The notes: generated from the letters alone by a model not told the origin. Counted from the first letter of the stretch, positions 54,179 to 63,174 are shown. The stretch is 64,000 nt of DNA from Sphingomonas jinjuensis (GCF_014197105.1 NZ_JACIEV010000006.1:1-64000); one strand, 5' to 3'. Translations and numbers: made by a program.

Positions 54179-55615
54179 ATGTTCCGCTGGTTCGAAAAAG
54201 ACGCCCCGATCAAGTTGAAGTTCAAGGTCCTGCTGATCGTGCAGGCGCTGATGTCGGCCGGCGGCATGGCGTGTACCTTCGCCGCCGGCCTCGCCGAGCC
54301 CGCTCAGGGCATCTATTTCGTCGCCGCGGCCGCGGTCGTGTCGACCATCGCCATCGCGATCCTCGGGCTCGCCGGCAAAGTGATCAGCGATCCCTATGTC
54401 GCAACAGTCGTTCGCATGGAGGGACTGGCCGCAGGCGACCTGACCACGCCGATCCATAATACCGAATTCAAGGACTGCATCGGCCGCATCTCGCGGGCGA
54501 TGGAGGTCTTTCGGACCAACGCGGAGCAGATCCGGCAGGCACGCGTCTCCCAGAATCAGGTGGTGGGCGCACTGGCCGAAGGGCTGGGCAAGCTGGTCGC
54601 GGGCGACCTGTCGTTCCGCGCCGAAACGCCGTTCCCGGGCGAGTATGAGCGGCTGCGCATCGACTTCAACCGGGCCATGGATGAAGTCGCCAGCGTGATC
54701 GGCGCGGTGACGGAAGCCGCGAGCGGGATCAACAGCGGCGCGGGCGACATTCGCCAGGCGTCGGATGATCTGTCGCAGCGCACCGAGCAGCAGGCGGCCA
54801 GCCTGGAGCAGACCGCGGCGGCGATGGACCAGATCACCTCCACCGTCCGCGAGACGGCTGTCGGGGCGAGCCGTGCCAACAGCGTCGTCGCCGAGGCGCG
54901 CGTCGAGGCCGAGCAGTCGGGTGACGTCGTCCGTCGCGCGGTCGATGCGATGAGCGGGATCGAGCGGGGATCGAGCGAGATTTCCGAGATCATCACGGTG
55001 ATCGACGGCATCGCCTTTCAGACCAACCTGCTGGCGCTCAACGCCGGTGTCGAGGCGGCACGCGCCGGCGACGCGGGCAAGGGCTTTGCGGTCGTCGCCT
55101 CCGAGGTGCGAGCGCTCGCGCAGCGATCGGCGGAAGCGGCGAAGGACGTGAAGACGCGCATCCTCGCCAGCTCCGAGCAGGTTGACGCCGGCGTCGAACT
55201 GGTCAGCGAGACGGGCAAGGCCCTGCAGCGGATCATTGGCCGGATCGCCGAGATCAGCGAGCTGGTGTCGACGATCGCGTCGTCGGCCGAGCAGCAGGCG
55301 ATGGGCCTCCAGCAGATCAACACCGCGGTGTCCGAGATGGACGGCGTGACCCAGCAGAACGCCGCGATGGTCGAGCAGGCGACCGCGGCGGCGCGCAGCC
55401 TGTCGGCCGAGGCGGACGAGCTGGCGCGCCAGGTCGCGCGCTTCAAGGTCGGCAAGCAGGACAGCGTGTCGGCACCGTCCAACGCCGTCCACCAGTTGCA
55501 GGACCGGGCAGCCGCAGCGGCGCGCCGGGCCGCGCGCAACGTCGGCGGCGGACGCCGCTCGGGTAGCGCCGCCGTGGCGGTCGCGGCGGCCGAGGACGAC
55601 TGGTCGGCCTTCTGA
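54179..55615 (+). CDS. methyl-accepting chemotaxis protein
   Basis: A 478-residue receptor. Two closely spaced membrane helices (about 16-35 and 42-64) leave almost no periplasmic loop, so it cannot bind ligands outside in the usual way. HAMP-like segments follow, then a coiled-coil signalling domain with the tip EIITVIDGIAFQTNLLALNA. The last five residues, DWSAF, fit the xWxxF pentapeptide that tethers CheR and CheB. ATG at 54179 is preferred over TTG at 54173. It heads the che operon. Confidence 0.92.
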   Translation: MFRWFEKDAPIKLKFKVLLIVQALMSAGGMACTFAAGLAEPAQGIYFVAAAAVVSTIAIAILGLAGKVISDPYVATVVRMEGLAAGDLTTPIHNTEFKDCIGRISRAMEVFRTNAEQIRQARVSQNQVVGALAEGLGKLVAGDLSFRAETPFPGEYERLRIDFNRAMDEVASVIGAVTEAASGINSGAGDIRQASDDLSQRTEQQAASLEQTAAAMDQITSTVRETAVGASRANSVVAEARVEAEQSGDVVRRAVDAMSGIERGSSEISEIITVIDGIAFQTNLLALNAGVEAARAGDAGKGFAVVASEVRALAQRSAEAAKDVKTRILASSEQVDAGVELVSETGKALQRIIGRIAEISELVSTIASSAEQQAMGLQQINTAVSEMDGVTQQNAAMVEQATAAARSLSAEADELARQVARFKVGKQDSVSAPSNAVHQLQDRAAAAARRAARNVGGGRRSGSAAVAVAAAEDDWSAF

Positions 55616-55657
55616 CGGCCGACCGCCATCCACGCCTCCAATCGGAAGACCGCTGCC

Positions 55658-55930
55658 ATGACCGCCCTTCAGCTCGGCGCCTCGCTCGACACCGCCGCCG
55701 CCACCAAGCTGCGCCATGATCTGCTCGCCCGCCTCGACACGCGCCAGCCGCTGACGATCGATGGCGCCGAAGTGGTCCGCGTCGGCCAGGCCTGCCTTCA
55801 GCTGCTCGCCAGCGCGAGGGCGGCGGCCGAGGCCCAGCAGCTGACGTTCGCGATCGTCGATCCCAGCCAGCCGCTCGTCGACATGGCGACGCTGGCGGGG
55901 CTTGGCGCGATCCTCGAGCCGGTCGGCTGA
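55658..55930 (+). CDS. STAS-domain protein of the chemotaxis operon
   Basis: A 90-residue single STAS domain (LDTAAATKLRHDLLARL, then TIDGAEVVRVGQACLQLL). These anti-sigma-antagonist-like modules often sit beside cheA in alphaproteobacteria. The usual phosphorylated Ser is not obvious: the aligned position near VGQA holds Gly or Gln, so it may act by binding only. It precedes cheA by 11 bases. Confidence 0.8.
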   Translation: MTALQLGASLDTAAATKLRHDLLARLDTRQPLTIDGAEVVRVGQACLQLLASARAAAEAQQLTFAIVDPSQPLVDMATLAGLGAILEPVG

Positions 55931-55941
55931 GGGAGGGATCG

Positions 55942-58119
55942 ATGAACCTCGACGAAATCCAGCAGATCTTCTTCCAGGAGTGCGAGGAAGGCCTCGCGAC
56001 GCTGGAAGGTTGCTTCGCCGCGATCCGTGGCGGTGCCGACGATCCCGAGACGATCAACACGGTGTTCCGCGCGGTCCACTCGATCAAGGGCGGCGCCGGC
56101 GCGTTCGGCCACGAGCGGCTCCAGGCCTATACCCATAGCTACGAGACGCTGCTCGACCTGGTGCGCAACGGCACGCTGGCCTTGTCGGACGACCTGGTCG
56201 GCACGATCATCGCGGCGTTCGACGTGCTGTCGGATCACATCGCCGCGGCGCGCGACCATGAGGAGCCGCCCGCCGACGCCGCGATGCTGGAGCGGCTGAG
56301 CGCCGCCGCCACCGGTGGTCCTGCGCCCGTCGCGGAGGTCGCGGCACCAGAGCCCGAGCCAGACCCCGCGCCGGTCGCGGCAGCGGGAGACGGCTTCGAC
56401 GATCTGTTCGCGATGTTCGACGACGAGTCGACGGCGGCCGACGAACCGCCTGCCTGGCAGGTCGTCGTCCGCCCGTCGGCCAGCGCGCTCGACCACGGCG
56501 GCGAGCCGCTGCTGCTGATCCGCGAGCTGGTGGCGATGGGCGCGACGGTGATGTCGGTCGATACCAGCGCGCTGCCGATGCCGGCCGAAGTAGAGCCCGA
56601 GCGTTCGTACTTCGGCTGGACGCTGAGCGTGCCGGGGACGAACGACGAGGCGGCGATCCGCGGCGTGTTCGACTTCCTCGACGGCGATGTCGAGGTGACG
56701 CGGCTGGTGGACGAGGCCGCGGCGCAGGCAGCCGCGGCGGCCGCCGAAGCCGCCGCGATCGACGCGTTGCTCGACGGTATCGTCTCGGCGCCGGTCGCCG
56801 AGGTCGTCGCGGCACCGCCCCCGGCCCCCGCGCCGACGCCGGTGGTCGAGGCGCCCGTCGCAGCGCCTGCTCCCGCTTCCGCGCCCAATCCGGCACCGGT
56901 CGCTGCCGCCAAGCCGGCCGCCGCGCCGATTCCGCCGACGCAGCAGACGATCCGCGTCGAACTCGACCGGCTCGATCGCCTGGTCAACCTCGTCGGCGAG
57001 CTGGTCATCACCCAGGCGATGCTGGCGCAGCGGCTGTCCGAGAACGGCTGCCCGCCGATCGACGAGCTGACCGACCTCGACCACCTGACGCGCGAGTTGC
57101 AGGAATCGACGATGGCGATCCGCGCCCAGCCGATGAAGACGGTATTCAGCCGCGTGCCCCGGATCATCCGCGAACTGGAGCAGGAGACGGGCAAGCGCGT
57201 CCGCCTCGACGTCGAGGGCGAGATGACCGAGGTCGACAAGACCGTCGTCGAGCGCATCGGCGAGCCGCTGACCCACCTGATCCGCAACGCCGTCGACCAC
57301 GGCCTGGAATCGACCGACGACCGGCTGGCGGCTGGCAAGGGCGCCGAGGGCGTCGTGCGCCTGTCGGCCGCGCATCAGTCGGGCCGGATCGTCATCACCG
57401 TCGCCGACGACGGCCGCGGTATCGACCGCGTCCGGGTGCGCGCCAAGGCGGTCGAGCGCGGCATCGTGTCGGCCGACGCGCAGCTGAGCGACGAGGATAT
57501 CGACAATCTGATCTTCGCCCCCGGCTTCTCGACCGCCGCGACGGTGTCGAACATCTCGGGCCGCGGCGTCGGCATGGACGTGGTGCGCAAGAACATCCAG
57601 GCGCTGGGCGGCCGCATCGGCATCCAGTCGCGGCTGGGCCATGGCTCCAGCTTCTCGATGAGCCTGCCGCTGACGCTGGCGGTGCTCGACGGCATGATCG
57701 TGACGGTCGGCGAGCAGACGTTCGTCGTACCGCTGAGCCACATCGTCGAAAGCGTGCGGCCCGGCCAGGGCTGCGTGAAGCGGATGAGCAACAACGCCGC
57801 GGTGTTCGACGTGCGCGGGACCTATCTGCCGGTCCACCGCGTCGCCGACCAGCTGGGAATCGTCGGCGCCGCCACCGAGCCTGCCGAAGCCGTACTGCTC
57901 GTCGTCGAATCGGACGGCGGCCAGGGCGTGCTGATGGTCGATACCATCCAGGACCAGCGACAGGTCGTGGTGAAGAGCCTGGAGGCCAATTACCAGGCGA
58001 TCCACGGTCTCGCCGGGGCGACGATTCTGGGCGACGGGCGCGTGGCGCTGATCCTCGACGTCGATGCGCTGATCTCGCGCTGGCGGCGCGACAATGTCCG
58101 GCGGGATCTGGCGGCGTGA
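55942..58119 (+). CDS. cheA: chemotaxis histidine kinase CheA
   Basis: A 725-residue kinase with the standard order. P1 has the phosphorylated His46 in VHSIKGGAGAFG. A P2-like domain spans about 170-270, followed by an Ala/Pro-rich linker (about 285-330). P3 dimerisation begins at LDRLDRLVNLVGELV. The P4 ATP site has HLIRNAVDHGLE, ADDGRGID and GRGVGMDVV. P5 is a CheW-like end. All catalytic features are intact. Its stop overlaps the GTG of cheR. Confidence 0.95.
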   Translation: MNLDEIQQIFFQECEEGLATLEGCFAAIRGGADDPETINTVFRAVHSIKGGAGAFGHERLQAYTHSYETLLDLVRNGTLALSDDLVGTIIAAFDVLSDHIAAARDHEEPPADAAMLERLSAAATGGPAPVAEVAAPEPEPDPAPVAAAGDGFDDLFAMFDDESTAADEPPAWQVVVRPSASALDHGGEPLLLIRELVAMGATVMSVDTSALPMPAEVEPERSYFGWTLSVPGTNDEAAIRGVFDFLDGDVEVTRLVDEAAAQAAAAAAEAAAIDALLDGIVSAPVAEVVAAPPPAPAPTPVVEAPVAAPAPASAPNPAPVAAAKPAAAPIPPTQQTIRVELDRLDRLVNLVGELVITQAMLAQRLSENGCPPIDELTDLDHLTRELQESTMAIRAQPMKTVFSRVPRIIRELEQETGKRVRLDVEGEMTEVDKTVVERIGEPLTHLIRNAVDHGLESTDDRLAAGKGAEGVVRLSAAHQSGRIVITVADDGRGIDRVRVRAKAVERGIVSADAQLSDEDIDNLIFAPGFSTAATVSNISGRGVGMDVVRKNIQALGGRIGIQSRLGHGSSFSMSLPLTLAVLDGMIVTVGEQTFVVPLSHIVESVRPGQGCVKRMSNNAAVFDVRGTYLPVHRVADQLGIVGAATEPAEAVLLVVESDGGQGVLMVDTIQDQRQVVVKSLEANYQAIHGLAGATILGDGRVALILDVDALISRWRRDNVRRDLAA

Positions 58120-58964
58120 ACCTGGCCTATTCCCATCGCGAATTCTCGTTCGAGCCGGAGGATCATACGGCGATCGCGCGCCTCGCCTACGAGGAAGCGG
58201 GCATCGTCCTGCAACCGACGAAGGCGCAGCTGGTCTATGGCCGGCTGGCGCGGCGCATCCGTGCCTGCGGGCTGACCGGCTTCGCCGACTATATCGCGCT
58301 GATCCAAGAGGATAGTGAGGAGCGGACGCACGCGATCGATGCGCTGACGACGAACCATACCAGCTTCTTCCGCGAGAACCATCATTTCGAGCATTTCATG
58401 GAGACCTGCTGGCCGCCGCTGAAGAAGCGGCTCGCCACCGGGGGTCGCGTTCGGCTGTGGTCGGCGGCCTGTTCCAGCGGGGAAGAACCCTATTCGCTGC
58501 TGATGGTATTGCTGGGGACGGATCGACAGAGCGCGGGAGCGCTTGCCAAGCAGGACTTCAGGCTGCTCGGCACCGACCTGTCGACCGAGATACTGAGTTC
58601 GGCCCGCAACGCGCGCTATCACGCCGATACGGTCAAGACGATCCCGCCGGCCCTGCGCGAGGTGTGGGTCGGCAAGGGCGAGGCCGGCGGCGCGCAGCTT
58701 CACCCGCTGCTGCGCCAGCTGGCGACGTTCCGCTACCTCAACCTGCTCGGCAGCTGGCCGATGCGCAACAGGTTCGACGCGATCTTCTGTCGTAACGTCA
58801 TGATCTATTTCGACGACGAGACGAAGGCGCGGCTGCAGTCGCGGCTTGCCGACCAGCTCGTCGTCGGCGGCTTCCTCTACATCGGTCATTCCGAACGGCT
58901 CGCCCCGGAAGTGGCGGGACGCTTCTCATGGATCGGCCGAACCACTTTCCAGAAGGTGTCCTGA
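58116..58964 (+). CDS. cheR: chemotaxis methyltransferase CheR
   Basis: A 282-residue SAM-dependent enzyme that methylates receptor glutamates. The SAM motif WSAACSSGEEPYS, the substrate motif TTNHTSFFREN and CRNVMIYFDDE are intact. The GTG at 58116 overlaps the cheA stop by four bases, and the stop overlaps the cheB start (TGATG). The DWSAF tail on the operon's receptor is the expected docking site. Confidence 0.94.
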   Translation: MNLAYSHREFSFEPEDHTAIARLAYEEAGIVLQPTKAQLVYGRLARRIRACGLTGFADYIALIQEDSEERTHAIDALTTNHTSFFRENHHFEHFMETCWPPLKKRLATGGRVRLWSAACSSGEEPYSLLMVLLGTDRQSAGALAKQDFRLLGTDLSTEILSSARNARYHADTVKTIPPALREVWVGKGEAGGAQLHPLLRQLATFRYLNLLGSWPMRNRFDAIFCRNVMIYFDDETKARLQSRLADQLVVGGFLYIGHSERLAPEVAGRFSWIGRTTFQKVS

Positions 58965-59986
58965 TGACCGTTCGGACTGTCGTCGTCGACGATTCCGCCT
59001 CGATGCGGGCCATGGTGTCGCACCTGCTCAACGCCGATCCGATGATCGAGGTGGTGGGCGAGGCCGACTGCCCCGCGACCGCGCGGACGATGATCAAGGA
59101 GCTGAATCCCGACGTCATCACCCTCGATGTCGAGATGCCCGGAATGAACGGGCTGGAATTCCTCGACAAGATCATGCGGCTGCGGCCGATGCCCGTGGTC
59201 ATGCTGTCGACGCTGACCCAGGCGGGCGCCGACGCGACGCTGAAGGCGCTGGAGCTGGGAGCGTTCGACTGCTTCGGCAAACCGAGCCACAGCGCCTTCA
59301 GCCTGAAGGACTATGGCGACGAGCTGACCAGCGTCGTCAAGGCGGCGGCGCGGTCGCGTCGTGGGGCGCGGCCGATGGAAGCGGCGCCGGTGACGCCCAG
59401 CAACTATCGCCCGCGGCCCGACGCGCTGATCGCGATCGGATCGTCGACGGGCGGCGTCGAGACGCTGATCCGGCTGCTCTCCAGCTTCCCGGAGAATTGC
59501 CCGCCGACGGTGATCGTCCAGCACATGCCCGCCAACTATACGAGCACGTTCGCGGCGCGGCTCGACCGACTGTCGAAGCCGCGCGTCGTCGAGGCGGCGG
59601 GCGGGATGGTGCTGGAGCCGGGGCTGGTCTGCGTCGCGCCGGGCGGCGTGAATCATCTGACGATCTCTGGCCGAGAGGTACGCCGATGCCGCCTGATCGA
59701 GGGCGAACGCTATAACGGCCACCGTCCCTCGGTCGACAAGCTGTTCCTGTCGGTGGCGCAGACCGCGGGCGCCTCGGCGGTCGGGGCGATCCTGACCGGC
59801 ATGGGCTCCGATGGCGCCGCGGGCCTGCTCGCGATGCGCGACGAGGGCTCGGTGACGGTCGGGCAGGACGAGGCGACATCGGTGGTCTACGGCATGCCCG
59901 CCGCGGCGAAGGCGATGGGCGCGGTTCAGATCCAGCTGCCGCTCGACCGCATCGCGCACCGCCTGCTCCAGGAGTGCCGCGCATGA
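58964..59986 (+). CDS. cheB: chemotaxis methylesterase CheB, active copy
   Basis: A 340-residue response-regulator methylesterase/deamidase. The receiver has its phosphorylation site in ITLDVEMPGMNG (Asp55). The catalytic domain keeps Ser161 in GSSTGG, His187 in VQHMPANY, and the Asp of TGMGSDGA. It is therefore expected to remove methyl groups from receptors when phosphorylated by CheA. It overlaps cheR and cheD. Compare the inactive-looking paralogue at 61440. Confidence 0.95.
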   Translation: MTVRTVVVDDSASMRAMVSHLLNADPMIEVVGEADCPATARTMIKELNPDVITLDVEMPGMNGLEFLDKIMRLRPMPVVMLSTLTQAGADATLKALELGAFDCFGKPSHSAFSLKDYGDELTSVVKAAARSRRGARPMEAAPVTPSNYRPRPDALIAIGSSTGGVETLIRLLSSFPENCPPTVIVQHMPANYTSTFAARLDRLSKPRVVEAAGGMVLEPGLVCVAPGGVNHLTISGREVRRCRLIEGERYNGHRPSVDKLFLSVAQTAGASAVGAILTGMGSDGAAGLLAMRDEGSVTVGQDEATSVVYGMPAAAKAMGAVQIQLPLDRIAHRLLQECRA

Positions 59987-60534
59987 TGGCATCCGCGGCC
60001 CGCGCCGACGGATTGCGCCGGCTCAACATCTACCAGGGCGAAACCCGCATCTCCGACGAGGCCGACGTGGTGCTGACCACCGTGCTGGGAAGCTGCATCG
60101 CGGCATGCCTCTACGATCCGGTGGTGAAGGTTGGCGGGATCAACCATTTCCTGCTCGCCGAGCCGGGTCGCGATACCGACGCGGCGTCGATGCAGCGCTA
60201 CGGCGTCTATGCGATGGAGGTGTTGATCAACGCGATGCTGTCGCGCGGCGCCACCCGCAACGCGTTGAAGGCGCGCATCTATGGCGGCGCCTCGATGCGC
60301 GACGGCTATCGCGACATCGGCGGTGCCAATGCAGCGTTCGCGCGCCGTTTCCTGGCCGACGAGCGGATCGCGCTGGTCGGTGAGGACGTCGGCGGGGTGG
60401 GGGCGCGGCGGGTGGAATTCCGCCCGGCGCTCGGCTTGGCGCGATGCCGAACCATCTCCGCGGCGGCGCCGCCGATCGTGGCGCCCAAACCGGTCCCCGT
60501 CGCGTCGTCCACCGGCGACGTCGAGTTCTTCTGA
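59983..60534 (+). CDS. cheD: chemotaxis receptor deamidase CheD
   Basis: A 183-residue enzyme that deamidates receptor glutamines. The catalytic Cys38 in LGSCIAACLYD and His55 in GGINHFLL are present, as is RIYGGASM. ATG at 59983 overlaps the cheB stop (ATGA) and is chosen over GTG at 59974. The C-terminal 25 residues (Pro/Ala-rich, ending GDVEFF) go beyond the core and may bind a partner. Confidence 0.92.
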   Translation: MMASAARADGLRRLNIYQGETRISDEADVVLTTVLGSCIAACLYDPVVKVGGINHFLLAEPGRDTDAASMQRYGVYAMEVLINAMLSRGATRNALKARIYGGASMRDGYRDIGGANAAFARRFLADERIALVGEDVGGVGARRVEFRPALGLARCRTISAAAPPIVAPKPVPVASSTGDVEFF

Positions 60535-60566
60535 TGACCAGCCAATCAATGCACAAGGAAACGCGC

Positions 60567-60932
60567 GTGGCGATCACGATCCTTACCGTCGACGACAGTC
60601 CCAGCATGCGGATGCTGCTGAAGGCGGCGCTCGTCGATCTCGGCTACGACGTCGTCCAAGCTGAGGACGGCGTCGATGCGCTGGAGACGATCGACGGGGC
60701 CGCCCCCGACCTCGTCATCACCGACATCAACATGCCGCGGCTCGACGGCTTCGGCCTGATCGAGCAGCTGCGCGTCCAGGACCATTACCGGACGATGCCG
60801 ATCCTGGTCCTGACCACCGAAAGCTCCGACGAAAAGAAGCAGCGCGCCCGCGCCGCCGGCGCCACGGGCTGGATCGTCAAGCCGTTCGACCCCGAAAAGC
60901 TGGCGGCCGCGATCCGCCGCGTCCTCCACTGA
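60567..60932 (+). CDS. cheY: chemotaxis response regulator CheY
   Basis: A 121-residue single receiver that carries phosphate from CheA to the flagellar motor switch. DDSPSMR, the phosphorylation Asp in VITDINMPRLDG, the switch Thr in LTTES and the Lys in VKPFDPEKL are all present. GTG at 60567 has an AAGGAAA site and matches the usual start. An ATG at 60534, which overlaps the cheD stop, would add 11 residues and remains possible. Confidence 0.92.
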   Translation: MAITILTVDDSPSMRMLLKAALVDLGYDVVQAEDGVDALETIDGAAPDLVITDINMPRLDGFGLIEQLRVQDHYRTMPILVLTTESSDEKKQRARAAGATGWIVKPFDPEKLAAAIRRVLH

Positions 60933-60958
60933 TCGCCCGCCCAGGAGAGTAGTCCGTC

Positions 60959-61402
60959 ATGACCCGCCAGTTCATCACCTTCCAGCTCGGCGACCAGATC
61001 TTGGGCGTCGACATCATGGCGATCCGCGAGATCCGCGCCTGGTCGCCCGCCACGCCGCTGCCCAACGTGCCCGCGCATGTCCGCGGCGTCGTCAACCTGC
61101 GCGGCGTCGTGCTGCCCGTGCTCGACCTGCGCCATCGGCTGGGCTGGGGGCTGACCGATCCCAGCGCGCGCCATGTCATCATCGTCGTGCGCATCGGCGA
61201 GCAGCTGCAGGGGCTGATCGTCGACGCGGTCAACGACATCGTCGAGGTGCCGATGGAGACGATGCAGCCGGTGCCCGACATGGGCGACGTGCCCGCGGCG
61301 AGCTTCCTCGACGGGCTCGCCAACATCGACGATCGCCTGATCCTGATCCTGGCGCTCGACCGGCTCGCCGATGCCGGCCCGTCGCTCGCCGAAGCCGCCT
61401 GA
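60959..61402 (+). CDS. cheW: chemotaxis coupling protein CheW
   Basis: A 147-residue adaptor linking receptor to CheA. The twin SH3-like barrels are seen as FITFQLGDQILGVDI and RGVVNLRGVVLPVLDLR, followed by IVDAVNDIVEVP. No extra domain is present. It lies 26 bases after cheY and just before the second cheB-like gene. Confidence 0.94.
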   Translation: MTRQFITFQLGDQILGVDIMAIREIRAWSPATPLPNVPAHVRGVVNLRGVVLPVLDLRHRLGWGLTDPSARHVIIVVRIGEQLQGLIVDAVNDIVEVPMETMQPVPDMGDVPAASFLDGLANIDDRLILILALDRLADAGPSLAEAA

Positions 61403-61439
61403 CACCCCTCCGCCTCCCACGAAGAAAGATACATTCCCC

Positions 61440-62447
61440 ATGGCCGCCACCAAGGTTCTGGTCGTCGATGACTCGCTCACGATGCGCGCGCTGATCTCCG
61501 GTGCGCTCGAGCGTATTCCCAATGTCGAGGTCGTCGGTCTCGCCGACGGCGCGGACGAAGCGCGGGCGATGACCGAGCAGTTCCGCCCCGACGTGATCAC
61601 GCTCGACGTCGAGATGCCGGGGATGAGCGGGCTCGAATATCTGGCCGAGGTGATGGAAAAGCGCCCGATGCCGGTCATCATGTTCTCGACCCGGACCGAG
61701 GCGGGGGCGGAGGCGTCGGTCGAGGCGCTGCGGCTGGGCGCGATCGACTGCTTCCCCAAGCCCAAGGTCGCGACCCCGGCGGAACTCGACAAGATCATCG
61801 GCAAGCTGGGCAAGCGGATCAAGGCGGCGAAATCGGCCGACGTGCGCGCAGCGGTGGCGGCGAAGGCGGCCCCGGCGGCGGCGCTGGAGTGGAACGGCCG
61901 CCCGCTGGCGATCGGGGCGGATGCGGGCAACACCAAGAACCTGTTCGAGCTGTTCGGCACCTTCCCGGCGAACTGCCCGCCGACGCTGGTCGTCCAGCAC
62001 ATCGGCGCGGGCCTTGCCGAAACCATGGTCGCCAAGCTGAACGACGAGATCGCCCCCAAGGTCGTGCTGGCGACCGACGGCATGGCGGTGGAGCAGGGCA
62101 CCATCTATCTGGCACCCCCGGGCGAGACGCATCTCGTCATCGACAGCTGGCCTAACGGGAAGCTGCGCCTGCTGCCGCGCGATCCCGTCGCGGGCGAGCG
62201 GCCGTCGATCTCGGTGCTGTTCGCATCGGTCGCCAAGGCGGCGGGGGCGGATGCCGTCGCGCTGCTGATGAGCGAACCCAGCGAAGACGGCGCTGCCGGC
62301 ATGAATGCGCTGAGCGCGGTCGGCGGCTATGGCATCCAGCAGGCGCCGGAGGGAACCAACGGCTTCACCCTGGCGCGCAAGATGGCGCAGCAGCCGGTCG
62401 CGCTCGACCAGCTTCCCGCGACTCTGGTCAAGCTGTGCAGCAAATGA
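61440..62447 (+). CDS. CheB-like protein with a lost catalytic serine
   Basis: A 335-residue paralogue of the CheB at 58964. The receiver is intact: DDSLTMR, and Asp56 in ITLDVEMPGMSG. In the effector domain the nucleophile motif GSSTGG of the active copy has become GADAGN, putting Asp161 where the catalytic Ser should be. The His (VVQHIG, His187) and a DGAAG Asp (283) remain, but the TGMG part reads MSEP. It is expected to be inactive as a methylesterase yet able to take phosphate from CheA. It may act as a phosphate sink, a competitor for CheR/CheB docking, or an adaptor. Confidence 0.88.
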   Translation: MAATKVLVVDDSLTMRALISGALERIPNVEVVGLADGADEARAMTEQFRPDVITLDVEMPGMSGLEYLAEVMEKRPMPVIMFSTRTEAGAEASVEALRLGAIDCFPKPKVATPAELDKIIGKLGKRIKAAKSADVRAAVAAKAAPAAALEWNGRPLAIGADAGNTKNLFELFGTFPANCPPTLVVQHIGAGLAETMVAKLNDEIAPKVVLATDGMAVEQGTIYLAPPGETHLVIDSWPNGKLRLLPRDPVAGERPSISVLFASVAKAAGADAVALLMSEPSEDGAAGMNALSAVGGYGIQQAPEGTNGFTLARKMAQQPVALDQLPATLVKLCSK

Positions 62448-62761
62448 AGATGGGCCATGATGTCACGCCAGATCCGTCGGTGATCGACGGCGTGCTGGCG
62501 GCGGTCCTCGCCGAGGAACTGGTCGCGTTGACCGGGCAATTGTCCGATCTCGCCTACGACCTCGGCTCTAACCCCGAGACGTTGCGCGCGCACATGAGCA
62601 GTATTCAGCTGGTCGACGTCATCACTCAGGCGCAGATCGCGATCGCCGACATCCTGCGGTCGGATGCACCGATCGAGGATCGCATCGCCTCGATCACGCT
62701 GGAGGCGTTGGGCCAGCGGATCGGCGACGGCTATCGCAAGCGGCTGGACGTGCGGAACTGA
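62444..62761 (+). CDS. small hypothetical protein ending the chemotaxis operon
   Basis: A 105-residue, mostly helical acidic protein (VIDGVLAAVLAEELVALTGQ and so on) that I do not recognise. Its ATG overlaps the stop of the CheB-like gene by four bases, so it is made together with that protein. No cheZ, cheC or cheX phosphatase gene was seen in the operon. A helical protein at this place could be an adaptor or phosphatase, but no CheZ-type catalytic motif is visible. The chemotaxis link comes from location only. Confidence 0.6.
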   Translation: MKMGHDVTPDPSVIDGVLAAVLAEELVALTGQLSDLAYDLGSNPETLRAHMSSIQLVDVITQAQIAIADILRSDAPIEDRIASITLEALGQRIGDGYRKRLDVRN

Positions 62762-62765
62762 CGGA

Positions 62766-63047
62766 TCATGGGCTGGCGGGGCGGCGATAGCCGTCGTCGT
62801 CGTTCTTGGCGGCGAGGTAGATACCACCGCCAACGGCGACGGCGGCCAGCGCGATGATGACGACGCCCGCACCGGACCCGCCACCAAGACGCGATGTCTT
62901 GCCGCGCGTCGTCCCGGCGCGCGCGGCGGAGGCCAGCGACAGCGACGAAGCGCTCGGCGTCGACGATGCGGATCGCGGTGCCGCCTGGGCGGCCGGCACG
63001 GACGCCAGCGCAAGCGCGACGACACTAGTGGATATGGCTCGGATCAT
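62766..63047 (-). CDS. small exported/membrane protein, stress-promoter associated
   Basis: A 93-residue protein with a signal peptide (MIRAISTSVVALALASVPAAQA), a Ser/Ala-rich middle, and one C-terminal membrane helix (GVVIIALAAVAVGGGIYLAA) before a charged tail (KNDDDGYRR). I do not recognise the family. The start at 63047 has an AAGGGAG site. A GGAAC-N16-GGTT site lies 29 bases upstream, so it may belong to the general stress response. Confidence 0.65.
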   Translation of the reverse strand: MIRAISTSVVALALASVPAAQAAPRSASSTPSASSLSLASAARAGTTRGKTSRLGGGSGAGVVIIALAAVAVGGGIYLAAKNDDDGYRRPASP

Positions 63048-63075
63048 GACGGGCTCCCTTATCAGCCGATAAGCC

Positions 63076-63100
63076 AACCGGCGTCGCGGCCAAGGGTTCC
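63076..63100 (-). promoter_or_regulatory. EcfG-type stress promoter candidate before the small membrane protein
   Basis: GGAAC (63100-63096, minus strand), 16 bases, GGTT (63079-63076). Core and spacer match the sites before otsB and gloA exactly. Here a normal leader with a ribosome site follows. Confidence 0.55.
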
Positions 63101-63174
63101 GGTCGTCACCACCCGCCATCTCGCCCGCGGGGCCGCCCGGGGCGGAACCGCGGTAAAGCGGGTGGGAAAGCCTC

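Noticed and set aside
55798..58005. 735-codon open frame antisense to cheA
   Set aside because: The composition is that of a shadow frame in high-GC DNA, and cheA on the plus strand has every expected motif.
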